A stretch of 64,000 nt of DNA. Origin: Paenibacillus sp. PK3_47. Its GTDB lineage: Bacteria > Bacillota > Bacilli > Paenibacillales > Paenibacillaceae. The stretch covers positions 1,302,001-1,366,000 of the forward strand of contig NZ_CP026029.1 in the NCBI RefSeq assembly GCF_023520895.1. Reading direction: 5' to 3'. The notes under the pieces were generated by a model that made no database searches, was not told the origin of the DNA, and saw only the letters and a program-made list of their open reading frames with translations. Of the stretch, positions 18,564-27,310 are shown in pieces. Each line of letters opens with the position of its first letter. The first letter of the stretch is position 1. The position numbers were made by a program, and so were the translations under genes.

Positions 18564-19346
18564 TCATGACTTACGCGAAAAAAATCCGAACATTCTATGA
18601 AGTTTCTTGTTGGTTTTGGTATAAATCACTCGGATTAGCTCCTCATTTGCGATAATGCTCTGCGAATTCTGGCGGAAGATTCCGCTTACCACAGTCCCCA
18701 GCTCTTCCTCCAGAACCTTGAAAGCTTCGCTTAGTCCGAAAGGACGGTGGCGGCTGTCATGCGCATCGGATGCGATCACATGGACAGCATTTCTGCGGCA
18801 TAGTTCAAGGGACAGCTTCTGCAGCTTGCTTCCGAAGGTTCCGGCCAGACTCTGGGCGGTTACCTGTCCAACAGCACCCAGCTCGATTAATCGTTCTAAT
18901 CTGGCAGGACTCGCGGCAACCTCAGCATTGCGTTCCGGGTGGGCGATGACCGGAACGAAGCCCTGGATTACCAGCTCGTGGCAGGTCTCCTCCATTGTGC
19001 GCGGCACGAGTGACGAAGGCATTTCCAGCAGGATATATCTCGAACCCGCAAGCGTCAGCAATTGACTCTGCTCCAAATCATCCAGCAGATCCCCGTACAT
19101 GCGAATCTCCTGGCCGGGAAGCACAAGCAGCGGAATTCCTGACTCCTGAATTCTCTCATTCAGCAGCCGCACTGCTTCTCCTATATTTGGAGCGGGATTC
19201 ATATATACTCCATTAGCATGATGTGGTGTGGCAACAACGGTGGAAATGCCATCTTGTACGGCATCCTGTGCCATGGTGAGGGCCGCTTCCCAGTCGGCAG
19301 CTCCATCATCCATAAAAGGCAAAATGTGGCTGTGAATATCTATCAT
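18564..19346 (-). CDS. PHP-type tyrosine-protein phosphatase (CpsB/YwqE family)
   Basis: This 260-residue metal-dependent phosphatase probably dephosphorylates the BY-kinase at 14845-15534. It has the PHP metal motifs in order: MIDIHSHILPFMDDG (HxH), VATPHHANGVY, IAHPERNAEV and ASDAHDSRHRP. Length matches CpsB/CapC/YwqE proteins (about 255). It heads the polysaccharide region but is separated from the kinase by the SLH gene, whereas in streptococcal and Bacillus clusters the two are usually adjacent. The upstream Shine-Dalgarno site is AAAGGA close to the ATG. It starts 46 bases from the terminator of ysxC, so it has its own promoter. Confidence 0.92.
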   Translation of the reverse strand: MIDIHSHILPFMDDGAADWEAALTMAQDAVQDGISTVVATPHHANGVYMNPAPNIGEAVRLLNERIQESGIPLLVLPGQEIRMYGDLLDDLEQSQLLTLAGSRYILLEMPSSLVPRTMEETCHELVIQGFVPVIAHPERNAEVAASPARLERLIELGAVGQVTAQSLAGTFGSKLQKLSLELCRRNAVHVIASDAHDSRHRPFGLSEAFKVLEEELGTVVSGIFRQNSQSIIANEELIRVIYTKTNKKLHRMFGFFSRKS

Positions 19347-19391
19347 ATCCTTTATATCGGTCCTTTTCTATTAAAATTGAAGAGAATTCAC

Positions 19392-19424
19392 AAAAAAAAC
19401 AATCATTTCCCTTGGAAATGATTG
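19392..19424 (-). terminator. Rho-independent terminator after ysxC
   Basis: The 11-bp perfect stem CAATCATTTCC / GGAAATGATTG with a 3-base loop is followed by eight T on the minus strand, 27 bases past the ysxC stop. Confidence 0.92.
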
Positions 19425-19450
19425 CTAGCTCGATGAATTCCCGCTTGATT

Positions 19451-20110
19451 TTAGAGAGATTCATCACTCTGATGTTCTGGTTCATTTGTCTCATCCGGGC
19501 TATCCGGCACTGTCTCTTCTTCAGCATTCCAGCTGTAGCTCTCAATCAGCGCCCACAGCTCGTCCTTGCCAAGACCGATTTCCGAGGAGAAGGGTATGAA
19601 GTTATCACCCGGCAGCACACCGAGCTCCTGCTTCATAATCTTGATATGCTTCGGCCAGCGGGTCTTCGGAATTTTGTCCGCCTTGGTGGCAACCACACAA
19701 AGCGGCAGATCATAATGCTTCAGCCAGTCGAACATCATTTTGTCGTTGGCGGTTGGCGGATGCCGCAGATCCACGACGAGCAGAATCAGCTTCAGCGTGT
19801 CTCTTTCCTCCATGTATTTCTCAACCATTTTACCCCACGAAGCACGCTGGGTCTTGGATACCTTCGCATATCCGTAACCCGGAAAATCGACAAAATACAT
19901 ATCCTGATTCACACGGTAATAGTTCATATGCTGGGTCTTGCCGGGAGTAGAGCTGGTTCGGGCCAAATTCTTGCGGTTGATCATCCGGTTAATTAGAGAT
20001 GACTTCCCCACATTGGAGCGCCCTGCCAGAGCGATCTCCGGCAAGGCATCCGTCGGGTATTGATCAGGGCCCACGGCACTGATAATAAATTCTGCATGAT
20101 TAACTTTCAT
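19451..20110 (-). CDS. ysxC: Ribosome biogenesis GTP-binding protein YsxC/EngB
   Basis: This 219-residue GTPase is needed for 50S ribosomal subunit assembly. The G motifs are visible: G1 [18 protein letters not shown]2 region [10 protein letters not shown]3 [11 protein letters not shown], and G4 [13 protein letters not shown]. The extra acidic tail ([21 protein letters not shown]) is longer than in Bacillus. Gene order ysxC-lonA-lonB-clpX-tig is conserved in Bacillales and supports the call. It is followed by a strong terminator and preceded by lonA with a 141-base gap holding two hairpins. Confidence 0.95.
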   Translation of the reverse strand: MKVNHAEFIISAVGPDQYPTDALPEIALAGRSNVGKSSLINRMINRKNLARTSSTPGKTQHMNYYRVNQDMYFVDFPGYGYAKVSKTQRASWGKMVEKYMEERDTLKLILLVVDLRHPPTANDKMMFDWLKHYDLPLCVVATKADKIPKTRWPKHIKIMKQELGVLPGDNFIPFSSEIGLGKDELWALIESYSWNAEEETVPDSPDETNEPEHQSDESL

Positions 20111-20164
20111 AAGACTTCCTTTCTAACCTGAAATAACGATGTCCCGACTGAGGACATTGTTATG

Positions 20165-20202
20165 GAAGCCTCGAATTCGGCAAAGCCGAATTGAGGGTCT
20201 TC
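20165..20202. other. Long imperfect hairpin between lonA and ysxC
   Basis: The core arms GAATTCGGC / GCCGAATT are separated by AAA and extended outward by CTC/GAG and GAAG/CTTC with small bulges. It has no T-run on either strand, so it is not a standard terminator. It may be a processing or mRNA stability element in the lonA-ysxC transcript. Confidence 0.5.
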
Positions 20203-20223
20203 TGCGAAATTGCATCATTTGAA

Positions 20224-20244
20224 ATGCCGCTTCAAAAGCGGCAT
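20224..20244 (-). terminator. Hairpin directly after lonA
   Basis: The 9-bp stem ATGCCGCTT / AAGCGGCAT with loop TTG begins 7 bases past the lonA stop. Only three T follow, so termination would be weak and lonA-ysxC read-through is likely. Confidence 0.55.
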
Positions 20245-20250
20245 GAATGT

Positions 20251-22629
20251 CTAATGCACACTACTCTGCGCTTCATTGCTGCTGACTACTGATTCCGGTT
20301 CTGAACGGTGCTCCACCAGCGCATGCTGCAGCACCTGATCCATGTGGGATACCGGGACAAACTCGACATCATTACGCACACTCTCCGGAATATCCTTGAG
20401 GTCGCGTTCGTTATCCTTCGGCAGAAGGATTTTTTTGTATCCGGCACGGTGGGCAGCAAGGGATTTCTCCTTCAGTCCGCCTATCGGCAGAACGCGTCCG
20501 CGCAGCGTAATTTCGCCTGTCATCGCTACATCCTTGGAGACATAACGCTTGGTAAGAGCGGAGATCAGCGCCGTAGCAATCGTAATCCCAGCGGACGGGC
20601 CATCCTTCGGTATCGCACCTTCGGGAATATGAATGTGGATATCGTTCTTCTCATGAAAATCCGTTGCCAGGCCGAGCTCCACCGCTTTAGACCGGGTGTA
20701 ACTGAAGGCGGCCTGCGCCGATTCCTTCATGACATCGCCCAATTGTCCGGTCAGCGTCAGCTTGCCTGTTCCTGGAACCACAGTTACTTCGATCAGCAGC
20801 GTATCGCCGCCGACTTCAGTCCAGGCAAGGCCTGTAACTGTACCGATCTGATCCTCAAGCTCTGCCATCCCATAGCGGAATTTGGCTGCACCCAGATAAT
20901 CCTTGATCTCTTCCGGAAGAATGGTTACCTGTTCGCTGTCTCCGGAGACGATTTTTTTGGCAGCTTTGCGGCATAGCGCAGCAATCTGCTGCTCCAGATT
21001 CCGCACCCCGGATTCCCGGGTATATTCGCGGACAATCTTCAGCAGGCTGTCACCTCCGATCGTCAGCTGTCCGTCCTCCAGGCCATGATTCTTCCGCTGC
21101 TTCGGCAAAAGATAACGGCTGGCAATCTGCAGCTTCTCCAGCTCCGTATAACCGGGAATATAGAGCATTTCCATCCGGTCCAGCAGCGGACGCGGAATGT
21201 TGTGCACGGCATTGGCAGTGGTGACGAACATAACGTTCGATAAATCGAACGGCAGCTCTACATAGTGATCGCTGAACGTATTATTTTGTTCCGGATCCAG
21301 CACTTCAAGCAGCGCCGCTGATGGGTCGCCGCGGAAATCCGCCGCCATCTTGTCGATCTCATCCAGCAGGAACACCGGATTGAGGCTTCCCGACGTCTTC
21401 ATCCCCTGAATAATCCGTCCCGGCATTGCCCCGACATACGTACGGCGGTGACCGCGGATCTCCGCTTCATCCCGCACGCCGCCAAGCGAAATACGGACGA
21501 ATTTGCGGTTCAGGGAACGGGCGATCGAACGGGCAAGTGATGTTTTGCCGACACCCGGAGGACCTACCAGACACAGAATCGGGCCCTTCAATTGCTTCAC
21601 AAGCTTCTGGACAGCCAGGTATTCAAGCACACGTTCCTTCGGCTTATCCAGACCGTAGTGGTCGGAATCGAGTATCTCTTCCGCCTTCTTGAGATCCAGA
21701 TCATCCTCTGTAGACTCACTCCACGGCAAACCTAGCAGCCAGTCCACATAGTTGCGGATTACACCGCCTTCTGCCGAGCTTGCCGGCATTTTCTCGAGAC
21801 GGTCAATTTCCTTCTCAATCTTCTCCTGCACGCGCTCCGGCAGATTCTTCTCCTGCATCTGGCTGCGCAGCTCATCGGCTTCGCCGGCCCGGCCTTCTTT
21901 CTCCCCGAGCTCCTTCTGAATGGCTTTCATCTGCTCACGCAGGTAATATTCCTTCTGGGTCTTCTCCATCTGCTTCTTGACCCGCTGGTTGATCTTGCGT
22001 TCCAGCTCCAGCACCTCACGCTCATTGTTGAGGATATCCAGCAGCTTCTCCAGACGTTTGCTGACATCGATGGTTTCGAGAATCTCCTGTTTGTCCTTGA
22101 TCTTCAGCGACAAATGGCTTGTAATTACATCGGCCAGGCGGCCGGGTTCTTCAATATCGGAGACAGCGGCGAGTGTTTCGGGCGTCACTTTTTTGGACAA
22201 AGTGATATAGTGCTCGAATTGGCTCAGCACCGTACGCATCAGAGCGTCGCTCTCCTGATCGACATCCTCCTGCTCCGGCAGCTCGCGCGCCATGACTTCA
22301 TAGTATTCCTCGTTATCCATATAATGAATAATCTCGGCCCGCTCCACGCCTTCCACCAGCACGCGGATGGTTCCGTTTGGCAGCTTCAGCATTTGCCGCA
22401 CGTTAGCAACGGTCCCGACCCGAAAAATATCCTCTTGTCCCGGCTCCTCAATATTCACTTCCGACTGGGAGCAGAGGAGAATCAGGTTATCTTCAACCAT
22501 AGCTTTTTCCAGCGCCCGAACAGACTTCTCACGCCCTACATCCAGATGAAGAACCATGCTAGGGTATACAAGAAGACCTCTAAGCGGCAATAAAGGAAAA
22601 CGACGACCTTTGGCTTTGCTTTGTATCAT
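20251..22629 (-). CDS. lon: ATP-dependent protease La (LonA)
   Basis: This 792-residue AAA+ serine protease degrades misfolded and regulatory proteins in the cytoplasm. It has the N-terminal substrate domain ([20 protein letters not shown]), a coiled-coil region, Walker [17 protein letters not shown] (about residue 350), Walker [10 protein letters not shown], and the protease domain with [14 protein letters not shown] (catalytic Ser) and [14 protein letters not shown] (catalytic Lys). The start ATG 22629 has GGGAGGT 8-9 bases upstream; the open frame runs on to 22656. Size is normal for LonA. No CIRCE or CtsR-type operator was seen upstream. Confidence 0.97.
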   Translation of the reverse strand: MIQSKAKGRRFPLLPLRGLLVYPSMVLHLDVGREKSVRALEKAMVEDNLILLCSQSEVNIEEPGQEDIFRVGTVANVRQMLKLPNGTIRVLVEGVERAEIIHYMDNEEYYEVMARELPEQEDVDQESDALMRTVLSQFEHYITLSKKVTPETLAAVSDIEEPGRLADVITSHLSLKIKDKQEILETIDVSKRLEKLLDILNNEREVLELERKINQRVKKQMEKTQKEYYLREQMKAIQKELGEKEGRAGEADELRSQMQEKNLPERVQEKIEKEIDRLEKMPASSAEGGVIRNYVDWLLGLPWSESTEDDLDLKKAEEILDSDHYGLDKPKERVLEYLAVQKLVKQLKGPILCLVGPPGVGKTSLARSIARSLNRKFVRISLGGVRDEAEIRGHRRTYVGAMPGRIIQGMKTSGSLNPVFLLDEIDKMAADFRGDPSAALLEVLDPEQNNTFSDHYVELPFDLSNVMFVTTANAVHNIPRPLLDRMEMLYIPGYTELEKLQIASRYLLPKQRKNHGLEDGQLTIGGDSLLKIVREYTRESGVRNLEQQIAALCRKAAKKIVSGDSEQVTILPEEIKDYLGAAKFRYGMAELEDQIGTVTGLAWTEVGGDTLLIEVTVVPGTGKLTLTGQLGDVMKESAQAAFSYTRSKAVELGLATDFHEKNDIHIHIPEGAIPKDGPSAGITIATALISALTKRYVSKDVAMTGEITLRGRVLPIGGLKEKSLAAHRAGYKKILLPKDNERDLKDIPESVRNDVEFVPVSHMDQVLQHALVEHRSEPESVVSSNEAQSSVH

Positions 22630-22810
22630 CGCTTTCGCACCTCCCATGGCTCTCAAGTTATGTCATATGCATCCATTCTAACAAAAGCGGCATCAAAACA
22701 CCAACAGGGCAGCACTTAATCATAACAAACCGGACCGGTTCTGTAACAGCAAATTCTGTGCAGTTTGTAGTATTTGCTTGTTGCGGGGGGAGTATGCTTG
22801 ACTACATGGA

Positions 22811-23212
22811 TCAGGCAGAACCGATCTTTCTAATACCGATTGCCAAAAGTAAACCAAACAACACTCCGGCACTGTCGATTCCTACGTCATACAGTCTTCC
22901 GTCGCGTCCGAAATACAACTGCAATACCTCCGTAAAAATAGCATATCCCACAGATAGAACCAAACTCACGCTCACTTTCTTACTCATATGCAGAATCAAC
23001 CCTGCAAGTATTGCAAAACCGGAAAAATGGCCAATTTTCCGGATGATATAACCTGGTGTTAATTTTAGATCCGTTAACAGCATTTTGTGAAAGTCTGGCG
23101 TCCCCTTCCAATGAAAGTAAGGAAGATCTCCTGCTGACCAAAAGCCAGAGTCACCAGCACAAGTAAATACAAACAAGATAAATCCCCATATCAATACCAA
23201 GACAACTTTCAT
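22811..23212 (-). CDS. VanZ-like family membrane protein
   Basis: This 133-residue protein has about four hydrophobic segments. The pattern RKIGHFSGFAILAGLILH followed by a helix, then EVLQLYFGRDGRLYDVGIDSAGVLFG, is characteristic of the VanZ-like domain (H-x-x-x-F/Y, Q-x-x-x-x-R-x-x-x-x-D-x-x-x-N/S). VanZ confers low-level teicoplanin resistance in enterococci, but most VanZ-like proteins are uncharacterised, so no such role is claimed. The Shine-Dalgarno site is weak (GCGGGA). It stands alone between lonA and a small gene. Confidence 0.85.
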   Translation of the reverse strand: MKVVLVLIWGFILFVFTCAGDSGFWSAGDLPYFHWKGTPDFHKMLLTDLKLTPGYIIRKIGHFSGFAILAGLILHMSKKVSVSLVLSVGYAIFTEVLQLYFGRDGRLYDVGIDSAGVLFGLLLAIGIRKIGSA

Positions 23213-23311
23213 TTAAATCCCGCTTTCTATCCGTGTTCATTTATACATTACAGTATGATATGACATTATAGCATTTTAATTAATCACGGTAATCCATCCG
23301 ATTTTGAAAAC

Positions 23312-23333
23312 AAAAAAGACGCCTCACGGCGTC
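23312..23333 (-). terminator. Terminator overlapping the end of the 51-codon gene
   Basis: The stem GACGCC / GGCGTC with loop GTGA is followed by TTTTTTG on the minus strand. The TGA stop of the small gene lies partly in the loop, so translation ends within the terminator. Confidence 0.88.
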
Positions 23334-23479
23334 CGGCTTAATCTATACGATCTATATGAATACTCGCGGGCTTTCAATTGGAGCTCCATCCGTTTCTCAG
23401 GAATGAGGCAGTCTGCATGAAGGGTTTCGTAATACCCGGCAAGAAAGTCGTTCCACTTCCGTCTAAGTTCCCGTAACAT
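23324..23479 (-). CDS. Small protein of 51 residues, unknown function
   Basis: The frame begins ATG 23479 with an excellent GGAGG 7 bases upstream and ends in TGA inside a terminator loop. It encodes MLRELRRKWNDFLAGYYETL, then a single Cys, then a basic helical tail with EYSYRSYRLSRTP. The peptide is rich in Arg, Tyr and Leu, probably helical, cytoplasmic and positively charged, with no membrane segment. The fitted ribosome site, length and dedicated terminator argue for a real gene. It lies between the VanZ-like and DUF2798 genes. I do not recognise a family. Confidence 0.75.
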   Translation of the reverse strand: MLRELRRKWNDFLAGYYETLHADCLIPEKRMELQLKAREYSYRSYRLSRTP

Positions 23480-23570
23480 GAAAAATCCTCCTTTACCCTT
23501 AGCTATTCAGTATTAGTAATTAACCATAAGTTCCGGGTATTAAGCAGATAAATACTGGTCCCGCTGCAAT

Positions 23571-23598
23571 AAAAAAGAACGCCCTGAAAGGACGTTCT
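23571..23598 (-). terminator. Terminator after DUF2798 gene
   Basis: The arms AGAACG / CGTTCT with inner TCC/AGG-type pairing around TTTC are followed by six T on the minus strand, 12 bases after the stop. Confidence 0.85.
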
Positions 23599-23609
23599 CT
23601 GCGGCGTGC

Positions 23610-24113
23610 TTATGCACTTATATTGTCCGTTGCACGGGCCTGCCTTGCATGTAATGTTCTCATTACGAATCTCGCAACCGGCTGCGCAACCAAAAGTTCA
23701 ATCCAAAAGGCTATACCAAAGTTTCTTGGCCAGATGTGAAGATAGTTCCTGAGAGGCGCGAGGCTTACTTCCCGGGTCCCCACCCAAGTGCCGATAATGG
23801 ACATTAACATAGATATCACTGTAACATTCAGCAGGGTATTTAATAAAATTCGGGCATTAAATCCGTCGGTCTGTCCCGCGAATTTCGGCATTAACATTCC
23901 TGCAAGCGGACCTGCCACTAACTTCACCAGCAAAACAACGATTACCCACATGACCGGAATAATCTTCAGTGTATCCAAGTACACTTCCTTGCTGAAGCCG
24001 CGCTCCAACCCTACAATAACAGGGGCAATGGTGTTTGCTGAGATCATCGAAATGATCAGTAAAAATAAAAGTCCTTCCTTGGCGTTTCTGGGCAATCTTG
24101 CGTCTCCATGCAT
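23610..24113 (-). CDS. DUF2798-type integral membrane protein
   Basis: This protein of about 167 residues has four hydrophobic segments arranged as two similar halves: LPRNAKEGLLFLLIISMIS then WVIVVLLVKLVAGPLAG, and ILLNTLLNVTVISMLMS then IAFWIELLVAQPVARFVM. The tandem layout, with P-V/L-A at the end of each half, fits DUF2798, a family of unknown function. The best start is ATG 24113, 9 bases after GGAG; the frame is open to a TTG at 24128. It has its own terminator and stands alone. Confidence 0.75.
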   Translation of the reverse strand: MHGDARLPRNAKEGLLFLLIISMISANTIAPVIVGLERGFSKEVYLDTLKIIPVMWVIVVLLVKLVAGPLAGMLMPKFAGQTDGFNARILLNTLLNVTVISMLMSIIGTWVGTREVSLAPLRNYLHIWPRNFGIAFWIELLVAQPVARFVMRTLHARQARATDNISA

Positions 24114-24253
24114 AGCTGTCATCTCCAAAAATTAGATTTCAGATGGCAGACGTATCATTGAGACATATATTTTCGGCCGGTAACCCTGACCGATATCTCT
24201 ACACACTGATTTCATTATTATATCATTTTATTAAAAAACGGTCTAAGTAAAAA

Positions 24254-24292
24254 AAGATGACCACCCGCCGATTGCTGCCGGATGACCATCTT
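24254..24292 (-). terminator. Terminator after lonB
   Basis: The 13-bp stem starting AAGATG and ending CATCTT (inner part with G-T pairs) is followed by seven T on the minus strand, 24 bases past the lonB stop. Confidence 0.85.
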
Positions 24293-24315
24293 AACATGAA
24301 CCCAACGTTTGCGTA

Positions 24316-26025
24316 CTAACCCTGCGCACTCTCGCCCGAAGCATCCGCTTTGAACAGCGAAGGCCCTGCGGAGAACGTCTCGCCGGATACGGCCGGCAGC
24401 CTTACATCGGCCGTGTCCGAACCGAACAGGTGGCGGAACACTTCCTCTACGGACTCCACGGGAATGACTCTCAGCTCGCCCAGATCTGCAAATAACGACT
24501 GCCAGTTTTCCTTTGGAATCAGCACCGTGGTTGCCCCCGCCTGAAAAGCTGCTTCCACCTTGGCAATGACGCCGCCGACCGGTTTGACCCGGCCATGGAT
24601 GCCGATCTCCCCGGTAATTGCTACGGTGTTATCCACCGGCAGCCGGCGGATCGCGGAGACAATGGCTACAGCCATTGCGACTCCTGCAGAAGGCCCGTCA
24701 ATCGGCGTTCCGCCGGGGAAGTTCACATGCAGGTCATAGCGGTCAGGCTCAAGGTTCATCATGCGCAGAACGGTCAATACATTCTCCACCGACCCCTTGG
24801 CCATACTCTTGCGGCGGATCGTCCGCGAGCCCCCGCCGATCTCTTCCTCATCAACTACACCGGTGATGTTGAGTCGTCCCTGCCCGCTCAGTGCAGGTGC
24901 AGCGGAGACCTCAATCTCAAGCAGGGTGCCCATTCCCGGACCATAGACGGCGAGGCCGTTGACGAGTCCGATCTGCGGCGCTGTCGGAACTTTGCGTTCT
25001 GTACGCAGCGGCAGCTGGCTGCTGCCCGCTACCCATTCCACATCTGCGGCGTTTAAGGTATCACGCTGTTCCGTTAGTGCAAGCCCCGCCGCCAGCTGGA
25101 TCATGTTCACCGCTTCCCGGCCGTTGGTGGCATACTGCTGCACTACAGCTACTGCGTCCGGGCTAGGCCTTAGGCCAATCTTCTGGACCGCATCACGCGC
25201 GATCACGGCCACCTCATCCGGCAGCAGCGGACGGAAATAAATCTCCATGCATCGCGAACGCAGCGCAGGCGAAATTTCATCCGGCGACCGGGTGGTCGCT
25301 CCGACCAGCCGGAAATCGGCCGGCAGGCCGTTTTGAAAAATATCATGAATATACGCAGGCGTATTGCTGTCCTCGGAGTTGTAATAGGCGCTCTCCAACA
25401 GCACTTTGCGGTCCTCCAGCACCTTGAGCAGCTTGTTCATCTGAATCGGATGCAGCTCCCCGATCTCATCCAGAAACAGAATGCCCCCATGCGCCTTGGT
25501 CACCGCACCCGGCTTCGGCTGCGGCACGCCGGCAATGCCCATAGCACCTGCGCCCTGATAGATCGGGTCATGTACGGAGCCGATCAGCGGATCGGCAATG
25601 CCCCGTTCGTCAAAACGTGCCGTAGTCGCATCAATCTCCGTAAATTTGGAGTCATTTTTAAAAGGGGACAGCGGGTTCCGCTTCGCTTCCTCCATGACGA
25701 CGCGCGCTGCTGCAGTCTTGCCGACGCCCGGCGGCCCGTAAATGATCACATGCTGAGGATTGGCGCTGCACAGCGCCGCCTTGAGAGCGCGCAGCCCGTC
25801 TTTTTGCCCGACAATGTCTCCGATCGATGCAGGACGTGTCTTTTCCGAGAGCGGCTTGGTGAGGGAGATCATTCGCATTTTGCGCAGCTTGTCCAGCTCC
25901 TTGCGTGATTCCCGGTCTACCGCCGTCTTATTGGTCTTCTGTCCCCGCAGCAGATTCCAAAAATAAACGCCGATAACCAGCGCGAAAAAGAGCTGCACGA
26001 TCATCAGCAATATACTTAATTCCAT
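24316..26025 (-). CDS. lonB: Membrane-anchored Lon-like protease LonB
   Basis: This 569-residue protein has an N-terminal membrane helix (LLMIVQLFFALVIGVYFW), an AAA+ domain with Walker [17 protein letters not shown] (about residue 95), FLDEIGELHPIQMNKLL as Walker B, and a C-terminal Lon protease domain with IDGPSAGVAMAVAI (Ser) and GGVIAKVEAAFQAG (Lys). It lacks the long N-terminal substrate domain of LonA. In B. subtilis LonB is made in the forespore under sigma-F; whether that holds here cannot be read. The start has GGGAGG 8 bases upstream. It neighbours lonA as in Bacillus, but three small genes lie between them. Confidence 0.95.
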   Translation of the reverse strand: MELSILLMIVQLFFALVIGVYFWNLLRGQKTNKTAVDRESRKELDKLRKMRMISLTKPLSEKTRPASIGDIVGQKDGLRALKAALCSANPQHVIIYGPPGVGKTAAARVVMEEAKRNPLSPFKNDSKFTEIDATTARFDERGIADPLIGSVHDPIYQGAGAMGIAGVPQPKPGAVTKAHGGILFLDEIGELHPIQMNKLLKVLEDRKVLLESAYYNSEDSNTPAYIHDIFQNGLPADFRLVGATTRSPDEISPALRSRCMEIYFRPLLPDEVAVIARDAVQKIGLRPSPDAVAVVQQYATNGREAVNMIQLAAGLALTEQRDTLNAADVEWVAGSSQLPLRTERKVPTAPQIGLVNGLAVYGPGMGTLLEIEVSAAPALSGQGRLNITGVVDEEEIGGGSRTIRRKSMAKGSVENVLTVLRMMNLEPDRYDLHVNFPGGTPIDGPSAGVAMAVAIVSAIRRLPVDNTVAITGEIGIHGRVKPVGGVIAKVEAAFQAGATTVLIPKENWQSLFADLGELRVIPVESVEEVFRHLFGSDTADVRLPAVSGETFSAGPSLFKADASGESAQG

Positions 26026-26187
26026 AGGTCATCCTCCCGTTTCATTCAGTCTACCTGTCCTTCGCTCTTGGCTGCTACTAGGTAGTATAGCCTTTTCAAA
26101 CATTCATAAACGCTGTTTCGCCTGTAATTATGAAAGTTTAGCAGGACAGGGGAGTGAAACGGGACTACAGGATGCCTGACAACCGGT

Positions 26188-27300
26188 TTATTTATTGGAT
26201 AACTTCAGTTCCTCCGCCCATGCCTGGAGCTTTTCCTGAGTCCAAGCCTCATTCCCCCCCATAGCAGAATAGCGCAAGCCTTCCTCATCCCAGGAAAGGT
26301 TCCGGATGCTTTTCATAAAAGAAGCTTTAGCACCGCGAACCTGGGTGGCCGACTCATCCGGCAGCAGCATATCATCTATGTTCCCCTCGGGCTTTTGGAA
26401 GATGGACAGGCTGACCTCAACCTTATCGCCCTGCACATAATACAAGGTCACTTCATTTCTGCCGAGTTCTCCCTGCGAGGTATACAGCTCAATCCGCGAC
26501 AGCTTAAGCTCTCCGCCCGCATCCTGCAAAAAAGGCTGCCCCAGCGCGTCTTCCGCCTCCTCCAAAGTCACTTCCGAGGTCTGCGTAAGTTCACTCATGT
26601 CCTGCACCTCCACGCCCTCGGGAATATCAAGTGTGAACGTATCTGCCGCAAATTCAGGATTATACTGTACCGGATCATAGATAAGCTCTGATTTTCCGTC
26701 CCCATAGGAGCTGATCACCTTGACTACCATCCAGGTTGCGGGATCTACCCAGTACTCGGATGAGAGGGATAATGTGCCGTCTTCCTTGGGTGTAAGTTTA
26801 ATGTGAAAAGTATCCTGGCCGTTCAGCTCCGCTTCCCCAACCATCTCTACATCATGTGAGTCCCGCAGCTGTTCCAGCTGATCGACCAGCGCCTGCTTCT
26901 GGGTCTGCCCCGCCTGTTCACCCAATGCAGTTACATCCATCGAATACGCGGTTTCCGTCGCTTGCTCATAGACCAGGATCTGTGTCCCGTCATTAAGCGC
27001 ATAGCTTACATTTCCGTTCTCCGCTGTTTCAGTACGTTTCCGCCCGGTTGAGCCGTCCACCCATTCTTTTATAGTCAGCGTGTTCGTCAGCTTCTCATCA
27101 GTCCATATCTTCATCTCACCTTCAGCAAAATAGGACACGGGCTCCGCCTCGGCCGCAACCACCTTATCGATCATCTCGTCACCGGACAAGCCCAGCACCT
27201 CACCGTTCGCACAACCTCCAAGCAGCGATCCGGCAAGCACCAACGTACCGAGTGTCATCCCTATATTTTTCATCGTTACTCTCATCCTCTCCTGATTCAT
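26188..27300 (-). CDS. LolA-like lipoprotein
   Basis: This lipoprotein of about 370 residues has a signal peptide ending in LVLAGSLLGGC, a lipobox that places the protein on the outer face of the membrane. The mature part begins with DEMIDKVVAAEAEPVSY and contains alternating beta-strand stretches such as MKIWTDEKLTNTLTIKEW and LSLSSEYWVDPATWMVVKV, resembling LolA/LolB-like folds found in Gram-positive membrane lipoproteins. The exact start is unclear: ATG 27300, 27285 or 27273 are possible and all keep the lipobox. It follows the histidine kinase gene by about 10 bases, so it is in one operon with the two-component system and may act as its sensor partner or target (inference). Confidence 0.72.
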   Translation of the reverse strand: MNQERMRVTMKNIGMTLGTLVLAGSLLGGCANGEVLGLSGDEMIDKVVAAEAEPVSYFAEGEMKIWTDEKLTNTLTIKEWVDGSTGRKRTETAENGNVSYALNDGTQILVYEQATETAYSMDVTALGEQAGQTQKQALVDQLEQLRDSHDVEMVGEAELNGQDTFHIKLTPKEDGTLSLSSEYWVDPATWMVVKVISSYGDGKSELIYDPVQYNPEFAADTFTLDIPEGVEVQDMSELTQTSEVTLEEAEDALGQPFLQDAGGELKLSRIELYTSQGELGRNEVTLYYVQGDKVEVSLSIFQKPEGNIDDMLLPDESATQVRGAKASFMKSIRNLSWDEEGLRYSAMGGNEAWTQEKLQAWAEELKLSNK

Positions 27301-27310
27301 GTCCGTCTCT

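Noticed and set aside
19306..19545. 79-codon minus-strand frame between ysxC and the phosphatase gene
   Set aside because: It covers the ysxC terminator and the 3' end of ysxC in another frame and has no ribosome site.
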